From an uncultured SAR86 cluster bacterium (GTDB lineage Bacteria > Pseudomonadota > Gammaproteobacteria > Magnimaribacterales > D2472), in assembly GCA_902599315.1 (NCBI GenBank), contig CACKEY010000002.1, positions 1 through 64,000 of the forward strand: 64,000 nt of DNA, given 5' to 3'. The position numbers and the translations under genes were made by a program. The notes under the pieces were generated by a model. It saw only the letters and a program-made list of their open reading frames with translations, did no database searches and was not told the origin of the DNA. This document shows positions 44,160 to 52,896 of this stretch, piece by piece; positions within the stretch are counted from its first letter, which is position 1, and each line of letters begins with the position of its first letter.

Positions 44160-45718
44160 AGTAAAAAATAAGTAATGAATAAGATCACGCAGATGATTAT
44201 AGTATTTATATTAAATGAAAACTCTGTTTTGAAATTTATATCAACTAGGTCAATTGCTTTAGGTTGATTGGAATACCCTTGAAGTAATGCAGTAATGTAA
44301 CAACCAAAACCTGAAACTAGAAATACAATCCCCATTCTATGAATAAAAGGATATTCTGGAAAAACGAGAAAAATTACCAAAGATAAAATTAAGGACATTA
44401 TCGCTGCAACTAAAACACTGAGAGTTGTAGCTTTTCTCCAAAAAAGAGCGACTAAAAATATGACTAAAATTCCTGGTGTAAAGAATCCTGTAAAGTTTTG
44501 AATGTATTGAAATGCTGACTCCATACTTCCAAGAAGTGGCTGCGCACAAATTACAGCAATAACTAATGCAATCCAAGCAATATTTCTGCCAACTGAAACT
44601 AATCTTTGTTGAGATGGATTTGATTTAGTAAAACTTCTATAAATGTCCATTGTAAAAATTGTACTAATACTATTTGTCATTGATGCAAGTGAAGAGACGA
44701 TGGCAGCAACAAGAGCGGCAAAAGTGAGCCCCAAAAGACCATTTGGAAGTAATGCCATCATCATTGGATATGCTTGATCAGACTTTTCAAGTCCAGGATA
44801 AATAATTGCAGCACAAATCCCTGGAAGGACAACAACAAATGGCATCAAGAGCTTCAAGTAAGCAGCAAACATGACCCCTTTTTGGGCCTCTGGTAAAGAT
44901 TTAGCACCCAGAGCTCTTTGAGTAATGTATTGATTAAATCCCCAGTATGCAAAATGCGCTATCCATAAACCTCCAATCAAAACCCATACACCAGGAAGAT
45001 CTTTATATGCAGGGTGATCAAAAGATAAAATCATGTCAAATTTTTCAGGAAGTGATTGATAAACTTGGCTCAATCCAATGAGTACTCCTGCATCATCTGA
45101 AATTTGATTCAAAGCTATATAAGAGACAGATAGACCGCCAAAAATTAATAAAATCACTTGAATGATGTCAGTCATTGCCACAGCTTTAAGTCCGCCCCAT
45201 AATGAATATGCCAAAGATAGAGTCGCTAAAAGCACTAATCCATAAAATAGATCTAATCCTGTTAATGAATTTATTGCCAGGGATCCTAGCCACAAAACAC
45301 TTGTCAGGTTGATAAAAACATAGACGGCTAGCCAAAAGAAAGACAATACAAGACTAACCCTGTTATCAAATCGATGCTCAAGAAATTGAGGCATAGTATA
45401 AATTTGCTTCTCTAAGAAAAGTGGTAAAAAAAACTTTGCCATTACAATTAATGCAATCGCAGCTGTAAGCTCATAGGTAGCAATTGCCATCCCAACCACA
45501 AAACCCTGTCCTGACATACCGATAATTTGTTCTGCAGAAATATTTGCAGCTATTAAAGAGGCTCCTATTGCCCACCAAGGAAGTGATCTGCCTGCTAAGA
45601 AATAATCCTCAGCAGTTTTCTCTTGGCCTTGTTTAGACTTAGAAACATATTGAGCAATTGTTACAATGCCAACACAATAAATTACAACAATAAAAATATC
45701 TAAATTATTAAAAAGCAT
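44153..45718 (-). CDS. Sodium/glucose symporter (SSS family)
   Basis: The 521 aa inner-membrane protein belongs to the solute:sodium symporter family and has about 14 hydrophobic segments. Characteristic parts are EDYFLAGRSLPWWAIGASLIAANISAEQIIGMSGQGF, MPQFLEHRFDNRV, GLKAVAMTDIIQVILLIFGG and AFAALVAAIVSSLASMTNSISTIFTMDIYRSF, the last being the SSS signature carrying the sodium site. The GRSLPWWAIGASLIAANISAEQ segment is typical for SglT-like sugar transporters. It heads the operon with glk, pgl and the GH3 gene. A ribosome site GGGGGAA lies ahead of the ATG. Just upstream is small-RNA copy A, ending ~125 bp away. Confidence 0.9.
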   Translation of the reverse strand: MLFNNLDIFIVVIYCVGIVTIAQYVSKSKQGQEKTAEDYFLAGRSLPWWAIGASLIAANISAEQIIGMSGQGFVVGMAIATYELTAAIALIVMAKFFLPLFLEKQIYTMPQFLEHRFDNRVSLVLSFFWLAVYVFINLTSVLWLGSLAINSLTGLDLFYGLVLLATLSLAYSLWGGLKAVAMTDIIQVILLIFGGLSVSYIALNQISDDAGVLIGLSQVYQSLPEKFDMILSFDHPAYKDLPGVWVLIGGLWIAHFAYWGFNQYITQRALGAKSLPEAQKGVMFAAYLKLLMPFVVVLPGICAAIIYPGLEKSDQAYPMMMALLPNGLLGLTFAALVAAIVSSLASMTNSISTIFTMDIYRSFTKSNPSQQRLVSVGRNIAWIALVIAVICAQPLLGSMESAFQYIQNFTGFFTPGILVIFLVALFWRKATTLSVLVAAIMSLILSLVIFLVFPEYPFIHRMGIVFLVSGFGCYITALLQGYSNQPKAIDLVDINFKTEFSFNINTIIICVILFITYFLLW

Positions 45719-45842
45719 TTATGAAATGTTCCCCCTGAGATGTCTAAGAGGGTATTATCGTTGAAATAAATTTAATTGAAACATAATCCGAAAATAAATT
45801 ATAAATTAATAGCTTGATAGTTATTGAGGTAATTTAAAAGAC

Positions 45843-46061
45843 AAAAAAAAACAGAGCTAAGCTCTGTCTTTTCAATTCGAGATTGGAAGGGGTCTAAAGT
45901 GAGAATCTCTTTAGCTCCTCAGAGGCCTTCTCTCTCCTCCTTGGTGGGTTACTAAGCTCTTTTTTATCGTCGACTCTTAATAACGCTTTCGCCCTTCGTC
46001 TCTTCCTCCTCTTTCTCTCCTACTCCCGTCTGCAGTTGCTTGTAGGTCAGTCCGAGTTGGT
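45843..46061 (-). ncRNA. GGA-rich small RNA, copy A
   Basis: This ~218-nt region is repeated almost unchanged at 47015-47232 (about ten substitutions and one 1-base indel over ~210 bp by eye). On the minus strand it has all parts of an sRNA gene: promoter (TTGACT, 16 bp, TATATT) at 46068-46095 and an intrinsic terminator ACAGAGC/GCTCTGT plus eight or more T residues. The transcript carries many GGA motifs (CGGGAG, TAGGAG, GAGGAGGAAG, AAGGAGGAG, TGAGGAGC), some in runs, as in CsrB/RsmZ-type sponges that sequester CsrA. It also contains a CTAAAG/CTTTAG hairpin. I cannot name a known family. The nearby symporter operon and patatin gene are possible contexts. Confidence 0.65.
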
Positions 46062-46067
46062 CTATTT

Positions 46068-46095
46068 AATATACGCCATTAGCAAATAGAGTCAA
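46068..46095 (-). promoter_or_regulatory. Sigma70 promoter of small-RNA copy A
   Basis: Reading the minus strand: -35 TTGACT (46090-46095), a 16-bp spacer, then -10 TATATT (46068-46073). The predicted start near 46061 opens RNA copy A. Confidence 0.78.
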
Positions 46096-46149
46096 CACCT
46101 ATGAATAAAAAAATATAGGTTTTTGAAAAAAAGACTCTAGAACAGTGAC

Positions 46150-46980
46150 TTAAGTTAAATTTTTTATATATTTTGATCCTTCATTTACTCCAATTTCATA
46201 GTCATTTTTCAACGTATCATGATCGATAGTTGCTCGTTTCGTTTTAAGTCTTTTTGGAGGGCAAATTTGTATAATCTTACAGTCATTTGGAGGATTATTA
46301 ATAAACTCAAGTGCAGAATTATATGTTGCTGCATTTGTTTTTAATGCTTGAGAAATTTTGGGATAGGATTTTGTAGCTAATGCAGCAATATAATTTTCTA
46401 GTTTAACTTTTCTAATAAATTCTTGTTCATATGTTCTTATAATTACAATTTCCCTGGCTCCCATTTCGTATGCTTTTTTAACAGGTATTGGATCAGTGAT
46501 ACCACCATCAAATTTCCTTTTTCTGTTTAAACAAATTGGATTTTTCATTAGCACTGGTAATGCTCCAGTTGCAAGCATTTCATTAATATAATCATCCCTT
46601 GTTAACTCAATATACTCAGGAGAGCCTGTTTTTGCATCAGATACAACAATAACAAATTTCTTATTTTTTAAATTTTCTTGAAGCCGATCAAAATCGATTG
46701 GAAAAACCTTTTGAGCATCTTGATAGAGTCTTTCAAAATTCATAATACTTTTGTTAAAAAATATATTTGAATAAGTTACATACTTTTTAGAAGCGGAAAA
46801 TAACATCTTATCTAAGTTATAATCTGCTACTTTTAATAAATACCAAAGTTGAACGACGGCCCCATTAGAGACACCTAAATGAATTGAAAATGGATTGTAA
46901 GAAGCTTTAATGAATGTATCAGTAACTCCAAATGAAAAAACTCCTCGGCTTCCTCCACCCTCAACAATTAATGCTTTCAT
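46150..46980 (-). CDS. Patatin-like phospholipase
   Basis: The 276 aa protein is a patatin-fold lipid acyl hydrolase. The glycine-rich oxyanion block is VEGGGSRGVFSFGV (residues 6-19), the nucleophile serine lies in LGVSNG (Ser38, motif GxSxG), and the catalytic Asp in KFDGGITDPIP (Asp158). I start at 46980 (MKALIVEGGG), where the family fold begins; an earlier in-frame ATG would add 12 hydrophobic residues and lie against the terminator of the upstream RNA. It has no signal peptide, as usual for bacterial patatins. It is flanked on both sides by copies of the small RNA, and has a weak TATAAT box of its own. Confidence 0.9.
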   Translation of the reverse strand: MKALIVEGGGSRGVFSFGVTDTFIKASYNPFSIHLGVSNGAVVQLWYLLKVADYNLDKMLFSASKKYVTYSNIFFNKSIMNFERLYQDAQKVFPIDFDRLQENLKNKKFVIVVSDAKTGSPEYIELTRDDYINEMLATGALPVLMKNPICLNRKRKFDGGITDPIPVKKAYEMGAREIVIIRTYEQEFIRKVKLENYIAALATKSYPKISQALKTNAATYNSALEFINNPPNDCKIIQICPPKRLKTKRATIDHDTLKNDYEIGVNEGSKYIKNLT

Positions 46981-47014
46981 ATTTGCTGCATAAGTTAACA
47001 ATAAAATTATAAGC

Positions 47015-47232
47015 AAAAAAAAACAGAGCTAAGCTCTGTCTTTTCAATCGAGATTGGAAGGGGTCTAAAGTGAGAATCTCTTTAGCTCCTCAGAGGCTTT
47101 CTCTTTCCTCCTTGGTGGGCTACTAAGCTCTTTTTTATCGTCGACTCTTAGTATCGCTTTCACCCTTCGTCTCTTCCTCCTCTTTCTCCCCTACTCCCGT
47201 CTGCAGTTGTTTGTAGGTCAGTCCGATTTGGT
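47015..47232 (-). ncRNA. GGA-rich small RNA, copy B
   Basis: This is the second copy of the ~218-nt element, 1.17 kb from copy A and on the same strand. It shares the hairpins and terminator. About eight GGA motifs are visible along the RNA, in clusters GAGGAGGAAGAG, CCAAGGAGGAAAG and TGAGGAGC. Sequence changes relative to copy A fall mostly outside the terminator and GGA clusters, and one change turns a C-G into a U-G pair closing a GAAA loop, fitting selection on structure. Sponge sRNAs of the CsrA/RsmA system often come in several copies. Identity as such is an inference. Confidence 0.68.
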
Positions 47233-47238
47233 ATATTA

Positions 47239-47266
47239 AATATACGTGATTAGGAAAAAGTGTCAA
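47239..47266 (-). promoter_or_regulatory. Sigma70 promoter of small-RNA copy B
   Basis: Minus strand: perfect -35 TTGACA (47261-47266), 16-bp spacer, -10 TATATT (47239-47244), predicted start near 47232. This promoter is close to consensus, implying strong expression. Its -35 lies in the loop of the AT-rich hairpin at 47256-47276 that may end the GH2 gene. Confidence 0.85.
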
Positions 47267-47276
47267 CACTTTTTTT
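47256..47276 (-). terminator. Weak terminator after GH2, overlapping the sRNA -35
   Basis: On the minus strand AAAAAGTGT and ACACTTTTT form an AT-rich stem with a TG loop, followed by T residues, placed 12 bp beyond the GH2 stop. The loop and right arm coincide with the TTGACA of the small-RNA promoter. Confidence 0.45.
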
Positions 47277-47288
47277 AAAAAAATATAA

Positions 47289-49337
47289 TTAATTTTCTAT
47301 GATTTGTTGATCCCATTGATTTTTGTAAAAATCAGCTAAAATTTTGAAAGCTTCTTTCCTATTTCCACTCTCATCAATCAATCCCTTTCTGTTATAAAAA
47401 TCTTGAATGCCAGGCAGCGGTCTTAACATCGCTCTAAAATCTTTAAGGATCCAAGGGCTGATTCCCTGAATCTGAGGATTCTTGGAAAGCATCTCTAATT
47501 GATGCTCATATAACTTAGCTTGATATCCTTCTGACCATATTTTATCAGTGTGATTTCCGTATTTAGCACCTGCACCAAATTCAGAAATATGTATGGGTTT
47601 ATCAAATGAAGAACTAATTTTAATGTCTGGCATAACCTCAAACATTAATCTTCTAAGAGTTCCCTCAGGAATCATCATTTGTTCTGTAAAAAATGTAACG
47701 TAGTACCAACCAAAGTATTCATTGTATGAAATCAAATTGACGTTTTCACCCAATGGATCATCAATTGATATAGAAAAACTTAACTCTGTATCAGTCGGAA
47801 TATTTGCCTGATCTAAAATTGCTTTTAATTTTATTTTTTCTCTTGGATTGACCCATTGAGATTTAACACCCTGTAATGCCAAGACAATTACCAACGATCT
47901 AAATTGCTCTTCGTTTCCGGAAAGAAGAGCCGCCGTAGTTAAACGAGATTCATCAAAATTCTTAATTTCTGCTAACAAAGTATCTAAAAATGTCATTCGT
48001 GAGACTGAGAAAGGAGTTTCATTTGCTACTGACCAAACTACAACCGATGCTCGGTTTTGATCTCTTTGCACCAATCTATTGATTTGATTCTTTGCTATAT
48101 TCAACGTTGCAGGATTTTTCCAATCAATATTCCAATAAACTGGAATTTCTTCCCACAACATTAACCCAATCTTATCTGCAACCTTTGCCAAATGACGGGT
48201 ATAAGGATAATGCGCCGCTCTAATAAAATTAATATTTAAATCTGAGGCTGTAGCAAGTAATTCTTTAAAATGCTCTTTTGAAAAAGCTGGTCCAGAAGCA
48301 CCAATTGGCTCTGAATGCATTGAGATTCCCTTAAACTTTATTTCCTTGTTATTTAAATATATCTTTTGACCTTTTGTTTTTATAGAACGAAACCCAATTT
48401 CATCAGAAATTGATTCATTTTGTGTCGAAATAATTACTTTGTAGAGCTTGGGATTTGATGGCGACCAAAGTTCTGGAGAAATTGTGATATTTTGTTTAAT
48501 AAAGCCTGAAGAATTCGTTACAAATTCATCTTTAAAATTAAGCTCAGGAATTTCCAAGATTATTTTTTTTCCTGATAATGTAGTTGCCATTTGTAATTTA
48601 AAAAGAGCTTCAGAAAAATTATCTGGATTAAGTTGTAAATATGCATTTCTAATATATTCATTAGGAGTCTCAACAAGATATATATCGCCAACAATGCCTC
48701 CCCATGGCCACCAATCTGTCTTGTGAGTGGGAACGCTGGACTCACTAAGAGTATTGTCTGTTTGAACCAACAAGATGTTCTCGCCATCTCTTAGAAATTG
48801 AGAAATATTAAAATTAAAAGGAACATAACCACCTTCAAACTGACCTACAACAGAACCATTGACAAATACTTTTGTTGTAAAGTTGCTGCCTTCAATATAA
48901 AGATGAGTTAAAACATTTTCTTTTGGTGAGTGATTAAATTTTTTAAAAAGCCAAATCGGGCCTCTGTAAAAAAATAATTTTTCATTTTGAGCATTCCAGG
49001 CACCTGGAATTTGGATTTTTTCTGCATCCTCAAAATTGTATTCAATTAACTCCATGCCAGTTTTTTGAGTTTTATTTTTTGGAAATCCACCAAAAAAGGA
49101 GGCTTCAGGCAAACCATTGTTCATGGGATCAATTATGTAAGTCCACTCTCCATTTAAAGAAGTAATGTTTCGTGAATCTATCCATCCAAGAAGGCTGTCA
49201 GCAATTGGGTAAGCTGGAGCCTCGCGACTGAAAAAGCTTTCGGCGTCTGATAATTCTTCAGAAAACAAGTTTGATGTCCAAAAAACTGAAAAAAATAAAA
49301 GGATTTTGGCACTAATTTTATTTATAGGCAGCTTCAT
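47289..49337 (-). CDS. Glycoside hydrolase family 2, exported
   Basis: The 682 aa enzyme belongs to the GH2 group of beta-galactosidases, beta-glucuronidases and beta-mannosidases. The acid/base catalyst lies in VWSVANETPF (Glu440), the nucleophile in HISEFGAGA (Glu586). The N-terminal sugar-binding and immunoglobulin-like domains are seen (YFRGPIWLFKKFN-type stretch and EIGFRSIKTKGQKIYLNNKEIKFKG). GFRSIKT and GISMHSEP resemble beta-glucuronidases. A signal peptide (AKILLFFSVFWTSNLFS) shows export. An Arg in HYPYTRHLA and the W in VYWNIDW are GH2 active-site neighbours. The sugar released cannot be fixed from sequence. Confidence 0.9.
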   Translation of the reverse strand: MKLPINKISAKILLFFSVFWTSNLFSEELSDAESFFSREAPAYPIADSLLGWIDSRNITSLNGEWTYIIDPMNNGLPEASFFGGFPKNKTQKTGMELIEYNFEDAEKIQIPGAWNAQNEKLFFYRGPIWLFKKFNHSPKENVLTHLYIEGSNFTTKVFVNGSVVGQFEGGYVPFNFNISQFLRDGENILLVQTDNTLSESSVPTHKTDWWPWGGIVGDIYLVETPNEYIRNAYLQLNPDNFSEALFKLQMATTLSGKKIILEIPELNFKDEFVTNSSGFIKQNITISPELWSPSNPKLYKVIISTQNESISDEIGFRSIKTKGQKIYLNNKEIKFKGISMHSEPIGASGPAFSKEHFKELLATASDLNINFIRAAHYPYTRHLAKVADKIGLMLWEEIPVYWNIDWKNPATLNIAKNQINRLVQRDQNRASVVVWSVANETPFSVSRMTFLDTLLAEIKNFDESRLTTAALLSGNEEQFRSLVIVLALQGVKSQWVNPREKIKLKAILDQANIPTDTELSFSISIDDPLGENVNLISYNEYFGWYYVTFFTEQMMIPEGTLRRLMFEVMPDIKISSSFDKPIHISEFGAGAKYGNHTDKIWSEGYQAKLYEHQLEMLSKNPQIQGISPWILKDFRAMLRPLPGIQDFYNRKGLIDESGNRKEAFKILADFYKNQWDQQIIEN

Positions 49338-49343
49338 GGCTCA

Positions 49344-49628
49344 TCATAATCCTTCAACAAGAACAACGTGACGATTGGAGGAATGTAAAGAGTACTTTAA
49401 AGCTTCTTGATACTCCTTTGATTCATAACATACCTTGGCTTCATGCATTGAATTAAACTCGACCAAAACAGTTCTCTCATATGGGCCACCTTCTAATTCA
49501 ATTTGATCACCACCACGAACAAGAAAGGTGCCTCCATATTGGCTAATAGCTGGTCCTGCAAGCTTAATGTATTCATCATATTCTGCTGAATTATGCACAT
49601 GACATCTCGTGATCCAATATGCTTTCAT
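49344..49628 (-). CDS. DUF1330 family protein
   Basis: This 94 aa protein is a DUF1330 member of the dimeric alpha/beta barrel fold: KAYWITRCHVHNSAEYDEYIKLAGPAISQYGGTFLVRGGDQIELEGG, then VLVEFNSMHEAKVCYESKEYQEAL. There is no signal peptide, so it is cytosolic. Related small proteins act as monooxygenases or isomerases, but this family's activity is unknown. The start overlaps the glcB stop by 1 base (TAATG), so it is translationally coupled to malate synthase. Confidence 0.85.
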   Translation of the reverse strand: MKAYWITRCHVHNSAEYDEYIKLAGPAISQYGGTFLVRGGDQIELEGGPYERTVLVEFNSMHEAKVCYESKEYQEALKYSLHSSNRHVVLVEGL

Positions 49629-51796
49629 TAAGCTTTAAATTTTAACCTCATTTCGTGCAATATAGGTTCAGTGTAACCGCTGGGTTGACTTCTTCCCTCT
49701 ATGGCTAAATTGCATGCTGCTTTAAAAGCAACACCATCATATGACGGACCCATTGGTAGGTATGAGGGATCCCCAGAATTCTGCTGATCAACAACAATAG
49801 CCATTTTTCTCATGGTATCGATAACTTGGTCCTCAGTGCAAATAGAGTGATGCAACCAATTTGCGATATGTTGGCTAGATATTCTGCATGTTGCTCTATC
49901 CTCCATAAGTCCAACGTTATTAATGTCTGGAACCTTGGAGCAACCTACTCCTTGATCAACCCATCTAACAACATAACCAAGAATACCCTGGGCATTATTG
50001 TCTAATTCTTTTTGAATATCTTCAGCTGATAGCCCTTCTGGATTTTCCATTAAAGGAACAGTGAGAATATCATCAATATTGGCCTTAGGTCGCTCCATAA
50101 TAGTCTGTTGTCTATCAGAAACTAAGATTTGATGATAGTGCATTGCATGAAGAGTGGCGCCAGTCGGTGACGGTACCCAAGCACAGTTTGCTCCAGATTC
50201 TGGATGCATGGTTTTGGTTTCATACATATTTAACATTTCGTCAGGCATTGGCCACATACCTTTACCAATTTGAGCGCTGCCTTTAAATCCAGTTTCAAGG
50301 CCGGAATCAACATTCCAGTCTTCATAAGCAAGAATCCAAGGCTGCTGTTTCATATCTGCCTTAGGAATCATGGGACCAGCCTCCATGCTGGTATGAATTT
50401 CATCTCCAGTTCTGTCTAAAAATCCAGTATTAATAAAAATTACTCTATCCTTAGCAACACGAATACATTCTTTAAGATTTACTGTGGTTCTTCTTTCTTC
50501 ATCCATGATCCCTACTTTTGCAGTCAACTGATCAAGATTTAAAACTTTTTCAACCGCTGAAAATAGATCACAAGTGAATTGCACCTCATCAGGTCCATGC
50601 ATTTTTGGCTTCACGATATAAATGCTACCAGTCCTAGAATTTTTTATTTCTCCCTTACCATTAATATCATGCATTGCAATGCAGATTGTGAACATTGCAT
50701 CAAGTATTCCTTCAGGAACCTCATTGCCATCCTTATCGAGAATTGCTGGATTAGTCATCAGGTGTCCAACATTTCTTACAAGCATGAGGCTTCTACCTGG
50801 CAATTTAAAGCTGGAGCCATCTGGTGCAATGTAATCTCTATCAGGATTAAGAGAACGAGTCATTTCATTACCGCCTTTAATAAATGTTTCCTGAAGGTCT
50901 CCTTTCATTAAGCCAAGCCAATTTCTATAAACGGTAACTTTGTCTTCTCCATCAACCGCCGCAACAGAATCCTCACAGTCTTGAATCGTTGTAACTGCAG
51001 ATTCTAATAAAACATCTTTGATTCCAGCAGGATCAGTGGCGCCCACAGAATGTTCAGGATCTATTTGAATTTCAGCATGGAGATTATTGTTTTTGAGCAA
51101 GATACAAGAGGGAAGATTTGGTGAGCCTTGAAAACCTCGAAATTGATCACTGTTGTTAAGTATTGAAGTTTGTCCATTCTTTAATCCAAACTCTAATTGA
51201 TCATCCTTTACTGAAAAAGAAAGTACATCAGAAAAACTAGCATCATTTAATGAAAAATTTTCATCTAAAAAATTCTTTGCAAATTCTATAACTTTTTCTC
51301 CACGAACTGGATTGTATGCACCTGCTCTTGACGCACCATTATCCTCTGAGATCATATCAGTGCCATACAAAGCATCATAGAGACTGCCCCATCTAGCATT
51401 GGCGGCGTTTAAAGCAAATCTTGCATTCATAACCGGAACGACTAATTGAGGTCCTGCAATAAATGCAATCTCTGGATCGACATTATCAGTTGAAATTTTG
51501 AAGTCTTCGCCCTCAGGAACTAAATAGCCGATGTCCTTTAGAAAATCTTTATAAACATCAAAATTTTTTTCTAGCCCTGGATTAGCCAAATGCCAAGCAT
51601 CAATTTTACCCTGCATAGATTCTCTAATATCTAGTAACTCTTTATTTCTTGGGCTAAATTCATTAATAATATTTTCTAAACTGTTCCAAAAATGATCTTC
51701 AGATAAGTCCAATCCTGGCAATACTTCTGATTTCAGAAATGCTTCTAAATCTATTGAAACTGATAATGATCTCTTGTTGATATATTTGTCTGGCAC
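49628..51796 (-). CDS. glcB: Malate synthase G
   Basis: The 722 aa cytosolic enzyme condenses glyoxylate and acetyl-CoA to malate. Sequence runs seen in isoform G include [127 protein letters not shown] and [23 protein letters not shown], with a C-terminal catalytic-base region ([38 protein letters not shown]). The start is GTG at 51796. It serves the glyoxylate route; glcDEF and aceA are not in this window. Confidence 0.95.
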   Translation of the reverse strand: MPDKYINKRSLSVSIDLEAFLKSEVLPGLDLSEDHFWNSLENIINEFSPRNKELLDIRESMQGKIDAWHLANPGLEKNFDVYKDFLKDIGYLVPEGEDFKISTDNVDPEIAFIAGPQLVVPVMNARFALNAANARWGSLYDALYGTDMISEDNGASRAGAYNPVRGEKVIEFAKNFLDENFSLNDASFSDVLSFSVKDDQLEFGLKNGQTSILNNSDQFRGFQGSPNLPSCILLKNNNLHAEIQIDPEHSVGATDPAGIKDVLLESAVTTIQDCEDSVAAVDGEDKVTVYRNWLGLMKGDLQETFIKGGNEMTRSLNPDRDYIAPDGSSFKLPGRSLMLVRNVGHLMTNPAILDKDGNEVPEGILDAMFTICIAMHDINGKGEIKNSRTGSIYIVKPKMHGPDEVQFTCDLFSAVEKVLNLDQLTAKVGIMDEERRTTVNLKECIRVAKDRVIFINTGFLDRTGDEIHTSMEAGPMIPKADMKQQPWILAYEDWNVDSGLETGFKGSAQIGKGMWPMPDEMLNMYETKTMHPESGANCAWVPSPTGATLHAMHYHQILVSDRQQTIMERPKANIDDILTVPLMENPEGLSAEDIQKELDNNAQGILGYVVRWVDQGVGCSKVPDINNVGLMEDRATCRISSQHIANWLHHSICTEDQVIDTMRKMAIVVDQQNSGDPSYLPMGPSYDGVAFKAACNLAIEGRSQPSGYTEPILHEMRLKFKA

Positions 51797-51960
51797 TATA
51801 TTCTCGCTTATGAAATAAAAACAAAGATATAGTCTAACAAATAAAAATGTATGGCTAGAAGAAAATTAATCCAATTACATTATTAATTTTGATACTTATT
51901 GATAACAGTCTAGAATTAATCGTCCGAATTCCAGCAAAAGAATCTGGGAATTATTTCAAA

Positions 51961-51983
51961 GTATGACATAAATAGTGTCATAC
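51961..51983. repeat. Perfect inverted repeat upstream of glcB
   Basis: GTATGACA and TGTCATAC form perfect 8-bp arms around a 7-bp AT-rich centre. The sequence lacks a T-run, so it is not a terminator. It lies 165 bp upstream of glcB on its strand and next to the bidirectional terminator at 51987-52015. It may be an operator for a dimeric regulator of malate synthase. Confidence 0.4.
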
Positions 51984-51986
51984 AAT

Positions 51987-52015
51987 AAAAAGAGGAGCAT
52001 CTTGCCCCTCTTTTT
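51987..52015 (-). terminator. Terminator after secreted-protein gene 52032
   Basis: AAAAAGAGG..GCA/TGC..CCTCTTTTT gives a GC-rich stem with one bulged position and T-runs on both sides, so it can work in either direction. It ends the message of the secreted two-repeat protein. Confidence 0.82.
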
Positions 52016-52031
52016 AAATCCTTAGATATTT

Positions 52032-52769
52032 TTATCTAATTAAAGTCCCTGAATACATCCTTGAATTTTCACAAGAATATGTTTCTTTAACTGCTTTATT
52101 TTGAACTGTATCATTCACATCAGACCAGTAATGATCAATAGCTTTACCCCACTCTTCCCAACTAGGTGAGCCATAAGATAAAACAAAATCATATTCAGCA
52201 AGTTCAGCTGGGCTGCCGTTACCAGGTGCAATTAAGCGAGCCCCATTTTTAATCCCTGCTTTATGAGATATTTTCATTTGATTGCTTAGGTTTATAAAAG
52301 CGTCTGCAAGTGTTTTGCCCTCTTTTAGATTGCAGTAACGATAAGAGACTGGATAAGCATCTGACAAATCTTCAGGGCTGAAGTTTGACTCCAAAACCCA
52401 CTGAACTGCATTAAATGCTTGAACACACGTAACCGGAATAGAGTCTCTTACATCTTTAAAGTTATCTCCAAACCAATTATCTAATGCTTTTCCAAGATTT
52501 GTTGATGAATCAGCATGTCCAACCCAAAACATATCAAAATCAGTAAGTGGGGTTCGATATCTTGGAACCATGACAGAAGCATCGTAACCAGATTCATCCG
52601 TTGCATCCATTACTTCATTCCATGACTTAGACCATTGCATAAAATCATACATGCTTTTTTCATCATTTAGATTACACATCAAGTATTCAGCCCTGATTGG
52701 ATCAGGAACTTCCTGTGAATTAACAAAAAAGCTAGAAACTATTAAGGTAATTAAAAATAAGTTCTTCAT
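52032..52769 (-). CDS. Secreted two-repeat protein of unknown function (paralogue 2)
   Basis: This 245 aa protein is a paralogue of the one at 27605-28351. It has a signal peptide (MKNLFLITLIVSSFFVNS) and two internal repeats. The first contains MCNLNDEKSMYDFMQWSKSW, SVMVPRY, DMFWVGH and ALDNWFGDN. The second contains YCNLKEGKTLADAFINLSN, RLIAPGNG, DFVLSYGS and AIDHYWSDVN. Each repeat starts at CNL and carries an aromatic strand plus a helix ending in NW or HYW, compatible with fused dimeric alpha/beta-barrel modules. Cysteines (MCN, VTC, YCN, SCE) could form disulfides in the periplasm. A terminator follows. No function is known to me. Confidence 0.75.
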   Translation of the reverse strand: MKNLFLITLIVSSFFVNSQEVPDPIRAEYLMCNLNDEKSMYDFMQWSKSWNEVMDATDESGYDASVMVPRYRTPLTDFDMFWVGHADSSTNLGKALDNWFGDNFKDVRDSIPVTCVQAFNAVQWVLESNFSPEDLSDAYPVSYRYCNLKEGKTLADAFINLSNQMKISHKAGIKNGARLIAPGNGSPAELAEYDFVLSYGSPSWEEWGKAIDHYWSDVNDTVQNKAVKETYSCENSRMYSGTLIR

Positions 52770-52860
52770 TTTTTTCTCCAGAATATAAAAAATTAAGATT
52801 CTTAAGTATGCAAGATATGTAAAAAAATTACATGTATATTTTGTGAATTTTATGTAAAAA

Positions 52861-52882
52861 AGGGAGCAAAAAGCTCCCTTTC
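52861..52882 (-). terminator. Intrinsic terminator after the 52897 gene
   Basis: AGGGAGC and GCTCCCT form a perfect 7-bp stem with a 5-base loop followed on the minus strand by T residues; it ends the PDZ-protein message. Confidence 0.88.
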
Positions 52883-52896
52883 ATTGAAAAAAATAT

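Noticed and set aside
45843-47232. The duplicated ~218-bp elements as an insertion sequence or CRISPR repeat
   Set aside because: They have no transposase, no inverted ends or target duplications, and only two copies; each has its own promoter and terminator, which fits RNA genes.
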